Assembly: GCF_037975245.1 (NCBI RefSeq)
Contig: NC_092562.1
Coordinates: 17,311,521 to 17,375,520, forward strand
Direction: 5' to 3'
Length of the DNA: 64,000 bases
DNA from: Apostichopus japonicus
Taxonomy: Eukaryota > Echinodermata > Holothuroidea > Aspidochirotida > Stichopodidae
Numbering within the stretch: the stretch's first letter is position 1; the number at the start of each line of letters is the position of its first letter. The position numbers and the translations under genes were made by a program. The notes beneath the pieces are model-generated. The model saw only the letters and a program-made list of their open reading frames with translations. It searched no databases and was not told the DNA's origin. Of the stretch, positions 1 through 14,277 are shown in pieces.

Positions 1-541
1 AAAGACGTCATCACCCGGGGTTCGAACCACGGATGCAAAAGAGAGTCTCGATCATCAGCTCGTACAGTGCGCCGAGCCATCGCGCCACTGTATGGACTGA
101 GATATTAGGTGGATTAACTAATACTTACAGCTCCCCGTGTAGGCACTTGCTGTAAAAGATCGGCAAAAGACGTCATCACCCGGGTTCGAACCACGGATGC
201 AAAAGAGAGTCTCGATCATCAGCTCGCACAGTGCGCCGAGCCATCGCGCCACTGTATGGACTGAGATATTAGGTGGATTAACTAATACTTACAGCTCCCC
301 GTGTAGGCACTTGCTGTAAAAGATCGGCAAAAGACGTCATCACCCGGGGTTCGAACCACGGATGCAAAAGAGAGTCTCGATCATCAGCTCGCACAGTGCG
401 CCGAGCCATCGCGCCACTGTATGGACTGAGATATTAGGTGGATTAACTAATACTTACAGCTCCCCGTGTAGGCACTTGCTGTAAAAGATCGGCAAAAGAC
501 GTCATCACCCGGGGTTCGAACCACGGATGCAAAAGAGAGTC

Positions 542-3500
542 GCGATCATCAGCTCGTACAGTGCGCCGAGCCATCGCGCCACTGTATGGACTGAGATATT
601 AGGTGGATTAACTAATACTTACAGCTCCCCGTGTAGGCACTTGCTGTAAAAGATCGGCAAAAGACGTCATCACCCGGGGTTCGAACCACGGATGCAAAAG
701 AGAGTCGCGATCATCAGCTCGTACAGTGCGCCGAGCCATCGCGCCACTGTATGGACTGAGATATTAGGTGGATTAACTAATACTTACAGCTCCCCGTGTA
801 GGCACTTGCTGTAAAAGATCGGCAAAAGACGTCATCACCCGGGGTTCGAACCACGGATGCAAAAGAGAGTCGCGATCATCAGCTCGTACAGTGCGCCGAG
901 CCATCGCGCCACTGTATGGACTGAGATATTAGGTGGATTAACTAATACTTACAGCTCCCCGTGTAGGCACTTGCTGTAAAAGATCGGCAAAAGACGTCAT
1001 CACCCGGGGTTCGAACCACGGATGCAAAAGAGAGTCGCGATCATCAGCTCGTACAGTGCGCCGAGCCATCGCGCCACTGTATGGACTGAGATATTAGGTG
1101 GATTAACTAATACTTACAGCTCCCCGTGTAGGCACTTGCTGTAAAAGATCGGCAAAAGACGTCATCACCCGGGGTTCGAACCACGGATGCAAAAGAGAGT
1201 CGCGATCATCAGCTCGTACAGTGCGCCGAGCCATCGCGCCACTGTATGGACTGAGATATTAGGTGGATTAACTAATACTTACAGCTCCCCGTGTAGGCAC
1301 TTGCTGTAAAAGATCGGCAAAAGACGTCATCACCCGGGGTTCGAACCACGGATGCAAAAGAGAGTCGCGATCATCAGCTCGTACAGTGCGCCGAGCCATC
1401 GCGCCACTGTATGGACTGAGATATTAGGTGGATTAACTAATACTTACAGCTCCCCGTGTAGGCACTTGCTGTAAAAGATCGGCAAAAGACGTCATCACCC
1501 GGGGTTCGAACCACGGATGCAAAAGAGAGTCGCGATCATCAGCTCGTACAGTGCGCCGAGCCATCGCGCCACTGTATGGACTGAGATATTAGGTGGATTA
1601 ACTAATACTTACAGCTCCCCGTGTAGGCACTTGCTGTAAAAGATCGGCAAAAGACGTCATCACCCGGGGTTCGAACCACGGATGCAAAAGAGAGTCGCGA
1701 TCATCAGCTCGTACAGTGCGCCGAGCCATCGCGCCACTGTATGGACTGAGATATTAGGTGGATTAACTAATACTTACAGCTCCCCGTGTAGGCACTTGCT
1801 GTAAAAGATCGGCAAAAGACGTCATCACCCGGGGTTCGAACCACGGATGCAAAAGAGAGTCGCGATCATCAGCTCGTACAGTGCGCCGAGCCATCGCGCC
1901 ACTGTATGGACTGAGATATTAGGTGGATTAACTAATACTTACAGCTCCCCGTGTAGGCACTTGCTGTAAAAGATCGGCAAAAGACGTCATCACCCGGGGT
2001 TCGAACCACGGATGCAAAAGAGAGTCGCGATCATCAGCTCGTACAGTGCGCCGAGCCATCGCGCCACTGTATGGACTGAGATATTAGGTGGATTAACTAA
2101 TACTTACAGCTCCCCGTGTAGGCACTTGCTGTAAAAGATCGGCAAAAGACGTCATCACCCGGGGTTCGAACCACGGATGCAAAAGAGAGTCGCGATCATC
2201 AGCTCGTACAGTGCGCCGAGCCATCGCGCCACTGTATGGACTGAGATATTAGGTGGATTAACTAATACTTACAGCTCCCCGTGTAGGCACTTGCTGTAAA
2301 AGATCGGCAAAAGACGTCATCACCCGGGGTTCGAACCACGGATGCAAAAGAGAGTCGCGATCATCAGCTCGTACAGTGCGCCGAGCCATCGCGCCACTGT
2401 ATGGACTGAGATATTAGGTGGATTAACTAATACTTACAGCTCCCCGTGTAGGCACTTGCTGTAAAAGATCGGCAAAAGACGTCATCACCCGGGGTTCGAA
2501 CCACGGATGCAAAAGAGAGTCGCGATCATCAGCTCGTACAGTGCGCCGAGCCATCGCGCCACTGTATGGACTGAGATATTAGGTGGATTAACTAATACTT
2601 ACAGCTCCCCGTGTAGGCACTTGCTGTAAAAGATCGGCAAAAGACGTCATCACCCGGGGTTCGAACCACGGATGCAAAAGAGAGTCGCGATCATCAGCTC
2701 GTACAGTGCGCCGAGCCATCGCGCCACTGTATGGACTGAGATATTAGGTGGATTAACTAATACTTACAGCTCCCCGTGTAGGCACTTGCTGTAAAAGATC
2801 GGCAAAAGACGTCATCACCCGGGGTTCGAACCACGGATGCAAAAGAGAGTCGCGATCATCAGCTCGTACAGTGCGCCGAGCCATCGCGCCACTGTATGGA
2901 CTGAGATATTAGGTGGATTAACTAATACTTACAGCTCCCCGTGTAGGCACTTGCTGTAAAAGATCGGCAAAAGACGTCATCACCCGGGGTTCGAACCACG
3001 GATGCAAAAGAGAGTCGCGATCATCAGCTCGTACAGTGCGCCGAGCCATCGCGCCACTGTATGGACTGAGATATTAGGTGGATTAACTAATACTTACAGC
3101 TCCCCGTGTAGGCACTTGCTGTAAAAGATCGGCAAAAGACGTCATCACCCGGGGTTCGAACCACGGATGCAAAAGAGAGTCGCGATCATCAGCTCGTACA
3201 GTGCGCCGAGCCATCGCGCCACTGTATGGACTGAGATATTAGGTGGATTAACTAATACTTACAGCTCCCCGTGTAGGCACTTGCTGTAAAAGATCGGCAA
3301 AAGACGTCATCACCCGGGGTTCGAACCACGGATGCAAAAGAGAGTCGCGATCATCAGCTCGTACAGTGCGCCGAGCCATCGCGCCACTGTATGGACTGAG
3401 ATATTAGGTGGATTAACTAATACTTACAGCTCCCCGTGTAGGCACTTGCTGTAAAAGATCGGCAAAAGACGTCATCACCCGGGGTTCGAACCACGGATGC

Positions 3501-6500
3501 AAAAGAGAGTCGCGATCATCAGCTCGTACAGTGCGCCGAGCCATCGCGCCACTGTATGGACTGAGATATTAGGTGGATTAACTAATACTTACAGCTCCCC
3601 GTGTAGGCACTTGCTGTAAAAGATCGGCAAAAGACGTCATCACCCGGGGTTCGAACCACGGATGCAAAAGAGAGTCGCGATCATCAGCTCGTACAGTGCG
3701 CCGAGCCATCGCGCCACTGTATGGACTGAGATATTAGGTGGATTAACTAATACTTACAGCTCCCCGTGTAGGCACTTGCTGTAAAAGATCGGCAAAAGAC
3801 GTCATCACCCGGGGTTCGAACCACGGATGCAAAAGAGAGTCGCGATCATCAGCTCGTACAGTGCGCCGAGCCATCGCGCCACTGTATGGACTGAGATATT
3901 AGGTGGATTAACTAATACTTACAGCTCCCCGTGTAGGCACTTGCTGTAAAAGATCGGCAAAAGACGTCATCACCCGGGGTTCGAACCACGGATGCAAAAG
4001 AGAGTCGCGATCATCAGCTCGTACAGTGCGCCGAGCCATCGCGCCACTGTATGGACTGAGATATTAGGTGGATTAACTAATACTTACAGCTCCCCGTGTA
4101 GGCACTTGCTGTAAAAGATCGGCAAAAGACGTCATCACCCGGGGTTCGAACCACGGATGCAAAAGAGAGTCGCGATCATCAGCTCGTACAGTGCGCCGAG
4201 CCATCGCGCCACTGTATGGACTGAGATATTAGGTGGATTAACTAATACTTACAGCTCCCCGTGTAGGCACTTGCTGTAAAAGATCGGCAAAAGACGTCAT
4301 CACCCGGGGTTCGAACCACGGATGCAAAAGAGAGTCGCGATCATCAGCTCGTACAGTGCGCCGAGCCATCGCGCCACTGTATGGACTGAGATATTAGGTG
4401 GATTAACTAATACTTACAGCTCCCCGTGTAGGCACTTGCTGTAAAAGATCGGCAAAAGACGTCATCACCCGGGGTTCGAACCACGGATGCAAAAGAGAGT
4501 CGCGATCATCAGCTCGTACAGTGCGCCGAGCCATCGCGCCACTGTATGGACTGAGATATTAGGTGGATTAACTAATACTTACAGCTCCCCGTGTAGGCAC
4601 TTGCTGTAAAAGATCGGCAAAAGACGTCATCACCCGGGGTTCGAACCACGGATGCAAAAGAGAGTCGCGATCATCAGCTCGTACAGTGCGCCGAGCCATC
4701 GCGCCACTGTATGGACTGAGATATTAGGTGGATTAACTAATACTTACAGCTCCCCGTGTAGGCACTTGCTGTAAAAGATCGGCAAAAGACGTCATCACCC
4801 GGGGTTCGAACCACGGATGCAAAAGAGAGTCGCGATCATCAGCTCGTACAGTGCGCCGAGCCATCGCGCCACTGTATGGACTGAGATATTAGGTGGATTA
4901 ACTAATACTTACAGCTCCCCGTGTAGGCACTTGCTGTAAAAGATCGGCAAAAGACGTCATCACCCGGGGTTCGAACCACGGATGCAAAAGAGAGTCGCGA
5001 TCATCAGCTCGTACAGTGCGCCGAGCCATCGCGCCACTGTATGGACTGAGATATTAGGTGGATTAACTAATACTTACAGCTCCCCGTGTAGGCACTTGCT
5101 GTAAAAGATCGGCAAAAGACGTCATCACCCGGGGTTCGAACCACGGATGCAAAAGAGAGTCGCGATCATCAGCTCGTACAGTGCGCCGAGCCATCGCGCC
5201 ACTGTATGGACTGAGATATTAGGTGGATTAACTAATACTTACAGCTCCCCGTGTAGGCACTTGCTGTAAAAGATCGGCAAAAGACGTCATCACCCGGGGT
5301 TCGAACCACGGATGCAAAAGAGAGTCGCGATCATCAGCTCGTACAGTGCGCCGAGCCATCGCGCCACTGTATGGACTGAGATATTAGGTGGATTAACTAA
5401 TACTTACAGCTCCCCGTGTAGGCACTTGCTGTAAAAGATCGGCAAAAGACGTCATCACCCGGGGTTCGAACCACGGATGCAAAAGAGAGTCGCGATCATC
5501 AGCTCGTACAGTGCGCCGAGCCATCGCGCCACTGTATGGACTGAGATATTAGGTGGATTAACTAATACTTACAGCTCCCCGTGTAGGCACTTGCTGTAAA
5601 AGATCGGCAAAAGACGTCATCACCCGGGGTTCGAACCACGGATGCAAAAGAGAGTCGCGATCATCAGCTCGTACAGTGCGCCGAGCCATCGCGCCACTGT
5701 ATGGACTGAGATATTAGGTGGATTAACTAATACTTACAGCTCCCCGTGTAGGCACTTGCTGTAAAAGATCGGCAAAAGACGTCATCACCCGGGGTTCGAA
5801 CCACGGATGCAAAAGAGAGTCGCGATCATCAGCTCGTACAGTGCGCCGAGCCATCGCGCCACTGTATGGACTGAGATATTAGGTGGATTAACTAATACTT
5901 ACAGCTCCCCGTGTAGGCACTTGCTGTAAAAGATCGGCAAAAGACGTCATCACCCGGGGTTCGAACCACGGATGCAAAAGAGAGTCGCGATCATCAGCTC
6001 GTACAGTGCGCCGAGCCATCGCGCCACTGTATGGACTGAGATATTAGGTGGATTAACTAATACTTACAGCTCCCCGTGTAGGCACTTGCTGTAAAAGATC
6101 GGCAAAAGACGTCATCACCCGGGGTTCGAACCACGGATGCAAAAGAGAGTCGCGATCATCAGCTCGTACAGTGCGCCGAGCCATCGCGCCACTGTATGGA
6201 CTGAGATATTAGGTGGATTAACTAATACTTACAGCTCCCCGTGTAGGCACTTGCTGTAAAAGATCGGCAAAAGACGTCATCACCCGGGGTTCGAACCACG
6301 GATGCAAAAGAGAGTCGCGATCATCAGCTCGTACAGTGCGCCGAGCCATCGCGCCACTGTATGGACTGAGATATTAGGTGGATTAACTAATACTTACAGC
6401 TCCCCGTGTAGGCACTTGCTGTAAAAGATCGGCAAAAGACGTCATCACCCGGGGTTCGAACCACGGATGCAAAAGAGAGTCGCGATCATCAGCTCGTACA

Positions 6501-7020
6501 GTGCGCCGAGCCATCGCGCCACTGTATGGACTGAGATATTAGGTGGATTAACTAATACTTACAGCTCCCCGTGTAGGCACTTGCTGTAAAAGATCGGCAA
6601 AAGACGTCATCACCCGGGGTTCGAACCACGGATGCAAAAGAGAGTCGCGATCATCAGCTCGTACAGTGCGCCGAGCCATCGCGCCACTGTATGGACTGAG
6701 ATATTAGGTGGATTAACTAATACTTACAGCTCCCCGTGTAGGCACTTGCTGTAAAAGATCGGCAAAAGACGTCATCACCCGGGGTTCGAACCACGGATGC
6801 AAAAGAGAGTCGCGATCATCAGCTCGTACAGTGCGCCGAGCCATCGCGCCACTGTATGGACTGAGATATTAGGTGGATTAACTAATACTTACAGCTCCCC
6901 GTGTAGGCACTTGCTGTAAAAGATCGGCAAAAGACGTCATCACCCGGGGTTCGAACCACGGATGCAAAAGAGAGTCGCGATCATCAGCTCGTACAGTGCG
7001 CCGAGCCATCGCGCCACTGT
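542..7020. repeat. Family A sub-block: gagtcgcg + tgtatgga haplotype
   Basis: Forty consecutive units carry cgcg at the site where the flanking units carry ctcg (first at 542, last with tgtatgga at 6977), and appear identical to each other by eye. The three preceding units (1..541) carry ctcg, and two of those carry agctcgcac in place of agctcgtac. A run of this length with no private mutation indicates very recent amplification or conversion, or copying of a consensus during assembly. Confidence 0.9.
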
Positions 7021-10000
7021 ATGGACTGAGATATTAGGTGGATTAACTAATACTTACAGCTCCCCGTGTAGGCACTTGCTGTAAAAGATCGGCAAAAGAC
7101 GTCATCACCCGGGGTTCGAACCACGGATGCAAAAGAGAGTCGCGATCATCAGCTCGTACAGTGCGCCGAGCCATCGCGCCACTGTGTGGACTGAGATATT
7201 AGGTGGATTAACTAATACTTACAGCTCCCCGTGTAGGCACTTGCTGTAAAAGATCGGCAAAAGACGTCATCACCCGGGGTTCGAACCACGGATGCAAAAG
7301 AGAGTCTCGATCATCAGCTCGTACAGTGCGCCGAGCCATCGCGCCACTGTGTGGACTGAGATATTAGGTGGATTAACTAATACTTACAGCTCCCCGTGTA
7401 GGCACTTGCTGTAAAAGATCGGCAAAAGACGTCATCACCCGGGGTTCGAACCACGGATGCAAAAGAGAGTCGCGATCATCAGCTCGTACAGTGCGCCGAG
7501 CCATCGCGCCACTGTGTGGACTGAGATATTAGGTGGATTAACTAATACTTACAGCTCCCCGTGTAGGCACTTGCTGTAAAAGATCGGCAAAAGACGTCAT
7601 CACCCGGGGTTCGAACCACGGATGCAAAAGAGAGTCTCGATCATCAGCTCGTACAGTGCGCCGAGCCATCGCGCCACTGTGTGGACTGAGATATTAGGTG
7701 GATTAACTAATACTTACAGCTCCCCGTGTAGGCACTTGCTGTAAAAGATCGGCAAAAGACGTCATCACCCGGGGTTCGAACCACGGATGCAAAAGAGAGT
7801 CTCGATCATCAGCTCGTACAGTGCGCCGAGCCATCGCGCCACTGTGTGGACTGAGATATTAGGTGGATTAACTAATACTTACAGCTCCCCGTGTAGGCAC
7901 TTGCTGTAAAAGATCGGCAAAAGACGTCATCACCCGGGGTTCGAACCACGGATGCAAAAGAGAGTCTCGATCATCAGCTCGTACAGTGCGCCGAGCCATC
8001 GCGCCACTGTGTGGACTGAGATATTAGGTGGATTAACTAATACTTACAGCTCCCCGTGTAGGCACTTGCTGTAAAAGATCGGCAAAAGACGTCATCACCC
8101 GGGGTTCGAACCACGGATGCAAAAGAGAGTCTCGATCATCAGCTCGTACAGTGCGCCGAGCCATCGCGCAACTGTGTGGACTGAGATATTAGGTGGATTA
8201 ACTAATACTTACAGCTCCCCGTGTAGGCACTTGCTGTAAAAGATCGGCAAAAGACGTCATCACCCGGGGTTCGAACCACGGATGCAAAAGAGAGTCTCGA
8301 TCATCAGCTCGTACAGTGCGCCGAGCCATCGCGCCACTGTGTGGACTGAGATATTAGGTGGATTAACTAATACTTACAGCTCCCCGTGTAGGCACTTGCT
8401 GTAAAAGATCGGCAAAAGACGTCATCACCCGGGGTTCGAACCACGGATGCAAAAGAGAGTCTCGATCATCAGCTCGTACAGTGCGCCGAGCCATCGCGCC
8501 ACTGTGTGGACTGAGATATTAGGTGGATTAACTAATACTTACAGCTCCCCGTGTAGGCACTTGCTGTAAAAGATCGGCAAAAGACGTCATCACCCGGGGT
8601 TCGAACCACGGATGCAAAAGAGAGTCTCGATCATCAGCTCGTACAGTGCGCCGAGCCATCGCGCCACTGTGTGGACTGAGATATTAGGTGGATTAACTAA
8701 TACTTACAGCTCCCCGTGTAGGCACTTGCTGTAAAAGATCGGCAAAAGACGTCATCACCCGGGGTTCGAACCACGGATGCAAAAGAGAGTCTCGATCATC
8801 AGCTCGTACAGTGCGCCGAGCCATCGCGCCACTGTGTGGACTGAGATATTAGGTGGATTAACTAATACTTACAGCTCCCCGTGTAGGCACTTGCTGTAAA
8901 AGATCGGCAAAAGACGTCATCACCCGGGGTTCGAACCACGGATGCAAAAGAGAGTCTCGATCATCAGCTCGTACAGTGCGCCGAGCCATCGCGCCACTGT
9001 GTGGACTGAGATATTAGGTGGATTAACTAATACTTACAGCTCCCCGTGTAGGCACTTGCTGTAAAAGATCGGCAAAAGACGTCATCACCCGGGGTTCGAA
9101 CCACGGATGCAAAAGAGAGTCTCGATCATCAGCTCGTACAGTGCGCCGAGCCATCGCGCCACTGTGTGGACTGAGATATTAGGTGGATTAACTAATACTT
9201 ACAGCTCCCCGTGTAGGCACTTGCTGTAAAAGATCGGCAAAAGACGTCATCACCCGGGGTTCGAACCACGGATGCAAAAGAGAGTCTCGATCATCAGCTC
9301 GTACAGTGCGCCGAGCCATCGCGCCACTGTGTGGACTGAGATATTAGGTGGATTAACTAATACTTACAGCTCCCCGTGTAGGCACTTGCTGTAAAAGATC
9401 GGCAAAAGACGTCATCACCCGGGGTTCGAACCACGGATGCAAAAGAGAGTCTCGATCATCAGCTCGTACAGTGCGCCGAGCCATCGCGCCACTGTGTGGA
9501 CTGAGATATTAGGTGGATTAACTAATACTTACAGCTCCCCGTGTAGGCACTTGCTGTAAAAGATCGGCAAAAGACGTCATCACCCGGGGTTCGAACCACG
9601 GATGCAAAAGAGAGTCTCGATCATCAGCTCGTACAGTGCGCCGAGCCATCGCGCCACTGTGTGGACTGAGATATTAGGTGGATTAACTAATACTTACAGC
9701 TCCCCGTGTAGGCACTTGCTGTAAAAGATCGGCAAAAGACGTCATCACCCGGGGTTCGAACCACGGATGCAAAAGAGAGTCTCGATCATCAGCTCGTACA
9801 GTGCGCCGAGCCATCGCGCCACTGTGTGGACTGAGATATTAGGTGGATTAACTAATACTTACAGCTCCCCGTGTAGGCACTTGCTGTAAAAGATCGGCAA
9901 AAGACGTCATCACCCGGGGTTCGAACCACGGATGCAAAAGAGAGTCTCGATCATCAGCTCGTACAGTGCGCCGAGCCATCGCGCCACTGTGTGGACTGAG

Positions 10001-12465
10001 ATATTAGGTGGATTAACTAATACTTACAGCTCCCCGTGTAGGCACTTGCTGTAAAAGATCGGCAAAAGACGTCATCACCCGGGGTTCGAACCACGGATGC
10101 AAAAGAGAGTCTCGATCATCAGCTCGTACAGTGCGCCGAGCCATCGCGCCACTGTGTGGACTGAGATATTAGGTGGATTAACTAATACTTACAGCTCCCC
10201 GTGTAGGCACTTGCTGTAAAAGATCGGCAAAAGACGTCATCACCCGGGGTTCGAACCACGGATGCAAAAGAGAGTCTCGATCATCAGCTCGTACAGTGCG
10301 CCGAGCCATCGCGCCACTGTGTGGACTGAGATATTAGGTGGATTAACTAATACTTACAGCTCCCCGTGTAGGCACTTGCTGTAAAAGATCGGCAAAAGAC
10401 GTCATCACCCGGGGTTCGAACCACGGATGCAAAAGAGAGTCTCGATCATCAGCTCGTACAGTGCGCCGAGCCATCGCGCCACTGTGTGGACTGAGATATT
10501 AGGTGGATTAACTAATACTTACAGCTCCCCGTGTAGGCACTTGCTGTAAAAGATCGGCAAAAGACGTCATCACCCGGGGTTCGAACCACGGATGCAAAAG
10601 AGAGTCTCGATCATCAGCTCGTACAGTGCGCCGAGCCATCGCGCCACTGTGTGGACTGAGATATTAGGTGGATTAACTAATACTTACAGCTCCCCGTGTA
10701 GGCACTTGCTGTAAAAGATCGGCAAAAGACGTCATCACCCGGGGTTCGAACCACGGATGCAAAAGAGAGTCTCGATCATCAGCTCGTACAGTGCGCCGAG
10801 CCATCGCGCCACTGTGTGGACTGAGATATTAGGTGGATTAACTAATACTTACAGCTCCCCGTGTAGGCACTTGCTGTAAAAGATCGGCAAAAGACGTCAT
10901 CACCCGGGGTTCGAACCACGGATGCAAAAGAGAGTCTCGATCATCAGCTCGTACAGTGCGCCGAGCCATCGCGCCACTGTGTGGACTGAGATATTAGGTG
11001 GATTAACTAATACTTACAGCTCCCCGTGTAGGCACTTGCTGTAAAAGATCGGCAAAAGACGTCATCACCCGGGGTTCGAACCACGGATGCAAAAGAGAGT
11101 CTCGATCATCAGCTCGTACAGTGCGCCGAGCCATCGCGCCACTGTGTGGACTGAGATATTAGGTGGATTAACTAATACTTACAGCTCCCCGTGTAGGCAC
11201 TTGCTGTAAAAGATCGGCAAAAGACGTCATCACCCGGGGTTCGAACCACGGATGCAAAAGAGAGTCTCGATCATCAGCTCGTACAGTGCGCCGAGCCATC
11301 GCGCCACTGTGTGGACTGAGATATTAGGTGGATTAACTAATACTTACAGCTCCCCGTGTAGGCACTTGCTGTAAAAGATCGGCAAAAGACGTCATCACCC
11401 GGGGTTCGAACCACGGATGCAAAAGAGAGTCTCGATCATCAGCTCGTACAGTGCGCCGAGCCATCGCGCCACTGTGTGGACTGAGATATTAGGTGGATTA
11501 ACTAATACTTACAGCTCCCCGTGTAGGCACTTGCTGTAAAAGATCGGCAAAAGACGTCATCACCCGGGGTTCGAACCACGGATGCAAAAGAGAGTCTCGA
11601 TCATCAGCTCGTACAGTGCGCCGAGCCATCGCGCCACTGTGTGGACTGAGATATTAGGTGGATTAACTAATACTTACAGCTCCCCGTGTAGGCACTTGCT
11701 GTAAAAGATCGGCAAAAGACGTCATCACCCGGGGTTCGAACCACGGATGCAAAAGAGAGTCTCGATCATCAGCTCGTACAGTGCGCCGAGCCATCGCGCC
11801 ACTGTGTGGACTGAGATATTAGGTGGATTAACTAATACTTACAGCTCCCCGTGTAGGCACTTGCTGTAAAAGATCGGCAAAAGACGTCATCACCCGGGGT
11901 TCGAACCACGGATGCAAAAGAGAGTCTCGATCATCAGCTCGTACAGTGCGCCGAGCCATCGCGCCACTGTGTGGACTGAGATATTAGGTGGATTAACTAA
12001 TACTTACAGCTCCCCGTGTAGGCACTTGCTGTAAAAGATCGGCAAAAGACGTCATCACCCGGGGTTCGAACCACGGATGCAAAAGAGAGTCTCGATCATC
12101 AGCTCGTACAGTGCGCCGAGCCATCGCGCCACTGTGTGGACTGAGATATTAGGTGGATTAACTAATACTTACAGCTCCCCGTGTAGGCACTTGCTGTAAA
12201 AGATCGGCAAAAGACGTCATCACCCGGGGTTCGAACCACGGATGCAAAAGAGAGTCTCGATCATCAGCTCGTACAGTGCGCCGAGCCATCGCGCCACTGT
12301 GTGGACTGAGATATTAGGTGGATTAACTAATACTTACAGCTCCCCGTGTAGGCACTTGCTGTAAAAGATCGGCAAAAGACGTCATCACCCGGGGTTCGAA
12401 CCACGGATGCAAAAGAGAGTCTCGATCATCAGCTCGTACAGTGCGCCGAGCCATCGCGCCACTGT
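7021..12465. repeat. Family A sub-block: tgtgtgga haplotype
   Basis: Thirty-two units carry g at the tgt(g)tgga site (first 7186, last 12301). The first four alternate at the other marker: cgcg at 7142, ctcg at 7307, cgcg at 7472, ctcg at 7637. After that all are ctcg. One unit near 8170 has gcgcaactg in place of gcgccactg. The alternation marks a mosaic boundary between two homogenised haplotypes. Confidence 0.9.
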
Positions 12466-14231
12466 ATGGACTGAGATATTAGGTGGATTAACTAATACTT
12501 ACAGCTCCCCGTGTAGGCACTTGCTGTAAAAGATCGGCAAAAGACGTCATCACCCGGGGTTCGAACCACGGATGCAAAAGAGAGTCTCGATCATCAGCTC
12601 GTACAGTGCGCCGAGCCATCGCGCCACTGTATGGACTGAGATATTAGGTGGATTAACTAATACTTACAGCTCCCCGTGTAGGCACTTGCTGTAAAAGATC
12701 GGCAAAAGACGTCATCACCCGGGGTTCGAACCACGGATGCAAAAGAGAGTCTCGATCATCAGCTCGTACAGTGCGCCGAGCCATCGCGCCACTGTATGGA
12801 CTGAGATATTAGGTGGATTAACTAATACTTACAGCTCCCCGTGTAGGCACTTGCTGTAAAAGATCGGCAAAAGACGTCATCACCCGGGGTTCGAACCACG
12901 GATGCAAAAGAGAGTCTCGATCATCAGCTCGTACAGTGCGCCGAGCCATCGCGCCACTGTATGGACTGAGATATTAGGTGGATTAACTAATACTTACAGC
13001 TCCCCGTGTAGGCACTGGCTGTAAAAGATCGGCAAAAGACGTCATCACCCGGGGTTCGAACCACGGATGCAAAAGAGAGTCTCGATCATCAGCTCGTACA
13101 GTGCGCCGAGCCATCGCGCCACTGTATGGACTGAGATATTAGGTGGATTAACTAATACTTACAGCTCCCCGTGTAGGCACTGGCTGTAAAAGATCGGCAA
13201 AAGACGTCATCACCCGGGGTTCGAACCACGGATGCAAAAGAGAGTCTCGATCATCAGCTCGTACAGTGCGCCGAGCCATCGCGCCACTGTATGGACTGAG
13301 ATATTAGGTGGATTAACTAATACTTACAGCTCCCCGTGTAGGCACTGGCTGTAAAAGATCGGCAAAAGACGTCATCACCCGGGGTTCGAACCACGGATGC
13401 AAAAGAGAGTCTCGATCATCAGCTCGTACAGTGCGCCGAGCCATCGCGCCACTGTATGGACTGAGATATTAGGTGGATTAACTAATACTTACAGCTCCCC
13501 GTGTAGGCACTGGCTGTAAAAGATCGGCAAAAGACGTCATCACCCGGGGTTCGAACCACGGATGCAAAAGAGAGTCTCGATCATCAGCTCGTACAGTGCG
13601 CCGAGCCATCGCGCCACTGTATGGACTGAGATATTAGGTGGATTAACTAATACTTACAGCTCCCCGTGTAGGCACTGGCTGTAAAAGATCGGCAAAAGAC
13701 GTCATCACCCGGGGTTCGAACCACGGATGCAAAAGAGAGTCTCGATCATCAGCTCGTACAGTGCGCCGAGCCATCGCGCCACTGTATGGACTGAGATATT
13801 AGGTGGATTAACTAATACTTACAGCTCCCCGTGTAGGCACTGGCTGTAAAAGATCGGCAAAAGACGTCATCACCCGGGGTTCGAACCACGGATGCAAAAG
13901 AGAGTCTCGATCATCAGCTCGTACAGTGCGCCGAGCCATCGCGCCACTGTATGGACTGAGATATTAGGTGGATTAACTAATACTTACAGCTCCCCGTGTA
14001 GGCACTGGCTGTAAAAGATCGGCAAAAGACGTCATCACCCGGGGTTCGAACCACGGATGCAAAAGAGAGTCTCGATCATCAGCTCGTACAGTGCGCCGAG
14101 CCATCGCGCCACTGTATGGACTGAGATATTAGGTGGATTAACTAATACTTACAGCTCCCCGTGTAGGCACTGGCTGTAAAAGATCGGCAAAAGACGTCAT
14201 CACCCGGGGTTCGAACCACGGATGCAAAAGA
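12466..14231. repeat. Family A sub-block: tgtatgga + ctcg, ending in cactggct variants
   Basis: Units return to tgtatgga from 12466 but keep ctcg. The last eight units carry cactggct in place of cacttgct (sites 13017 to 14172, every 165 bp). The block ends at the A/B family junction. The nested marker pattern (tgtatgga first, then cactggct) is what successive rounds of local amplification would leave. Confidence 0.88.
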
Positions 14232-14277
14232 GAGTCTCGATCATCAGCTCGTACGAGTCTCGATCATCAGCTCGTAC
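14232..14277. repeat. 23-bp tandem duplication at the family A / family B junction
   Basis: A 23-bp segment starting gagtctcgatcatc at 14232..14254 is repeated immediately at 14255..14277. The unit containing it is therefore 23 bp longer than its neighbours. Every unit to the left is family A and every unit to the right is family B. The duplication thus marks an out-of-register join, either a real unequal or illegitimate exchange, or an assembly join between two arrays. Confidence 0.93.

Larger units (their letters stand above)
1..14254. repeat. Satellite array, family A (165-bp unit)
   Basis: About 86 head-to-tail copies of a 165-bp unit. Lines of sequence recur exactly every 660 bp, which is four units. 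Family A differs from family B by the fixed states ccacgg (B: ccaggg), gccgagcc (B: gccaagcc) and tgtatgga or tgtgtgga (B: tgtttgga). The second copy lacks one g in the cccgggg run, so its spacing is 164. The length is close to one nucleosome plus linker, as is common for centromeric or heterochromatic satellites; that role is inference. No gene is present. Short frames that appear are a by-product of 165 being divisible by three. Confidence 0.97.
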
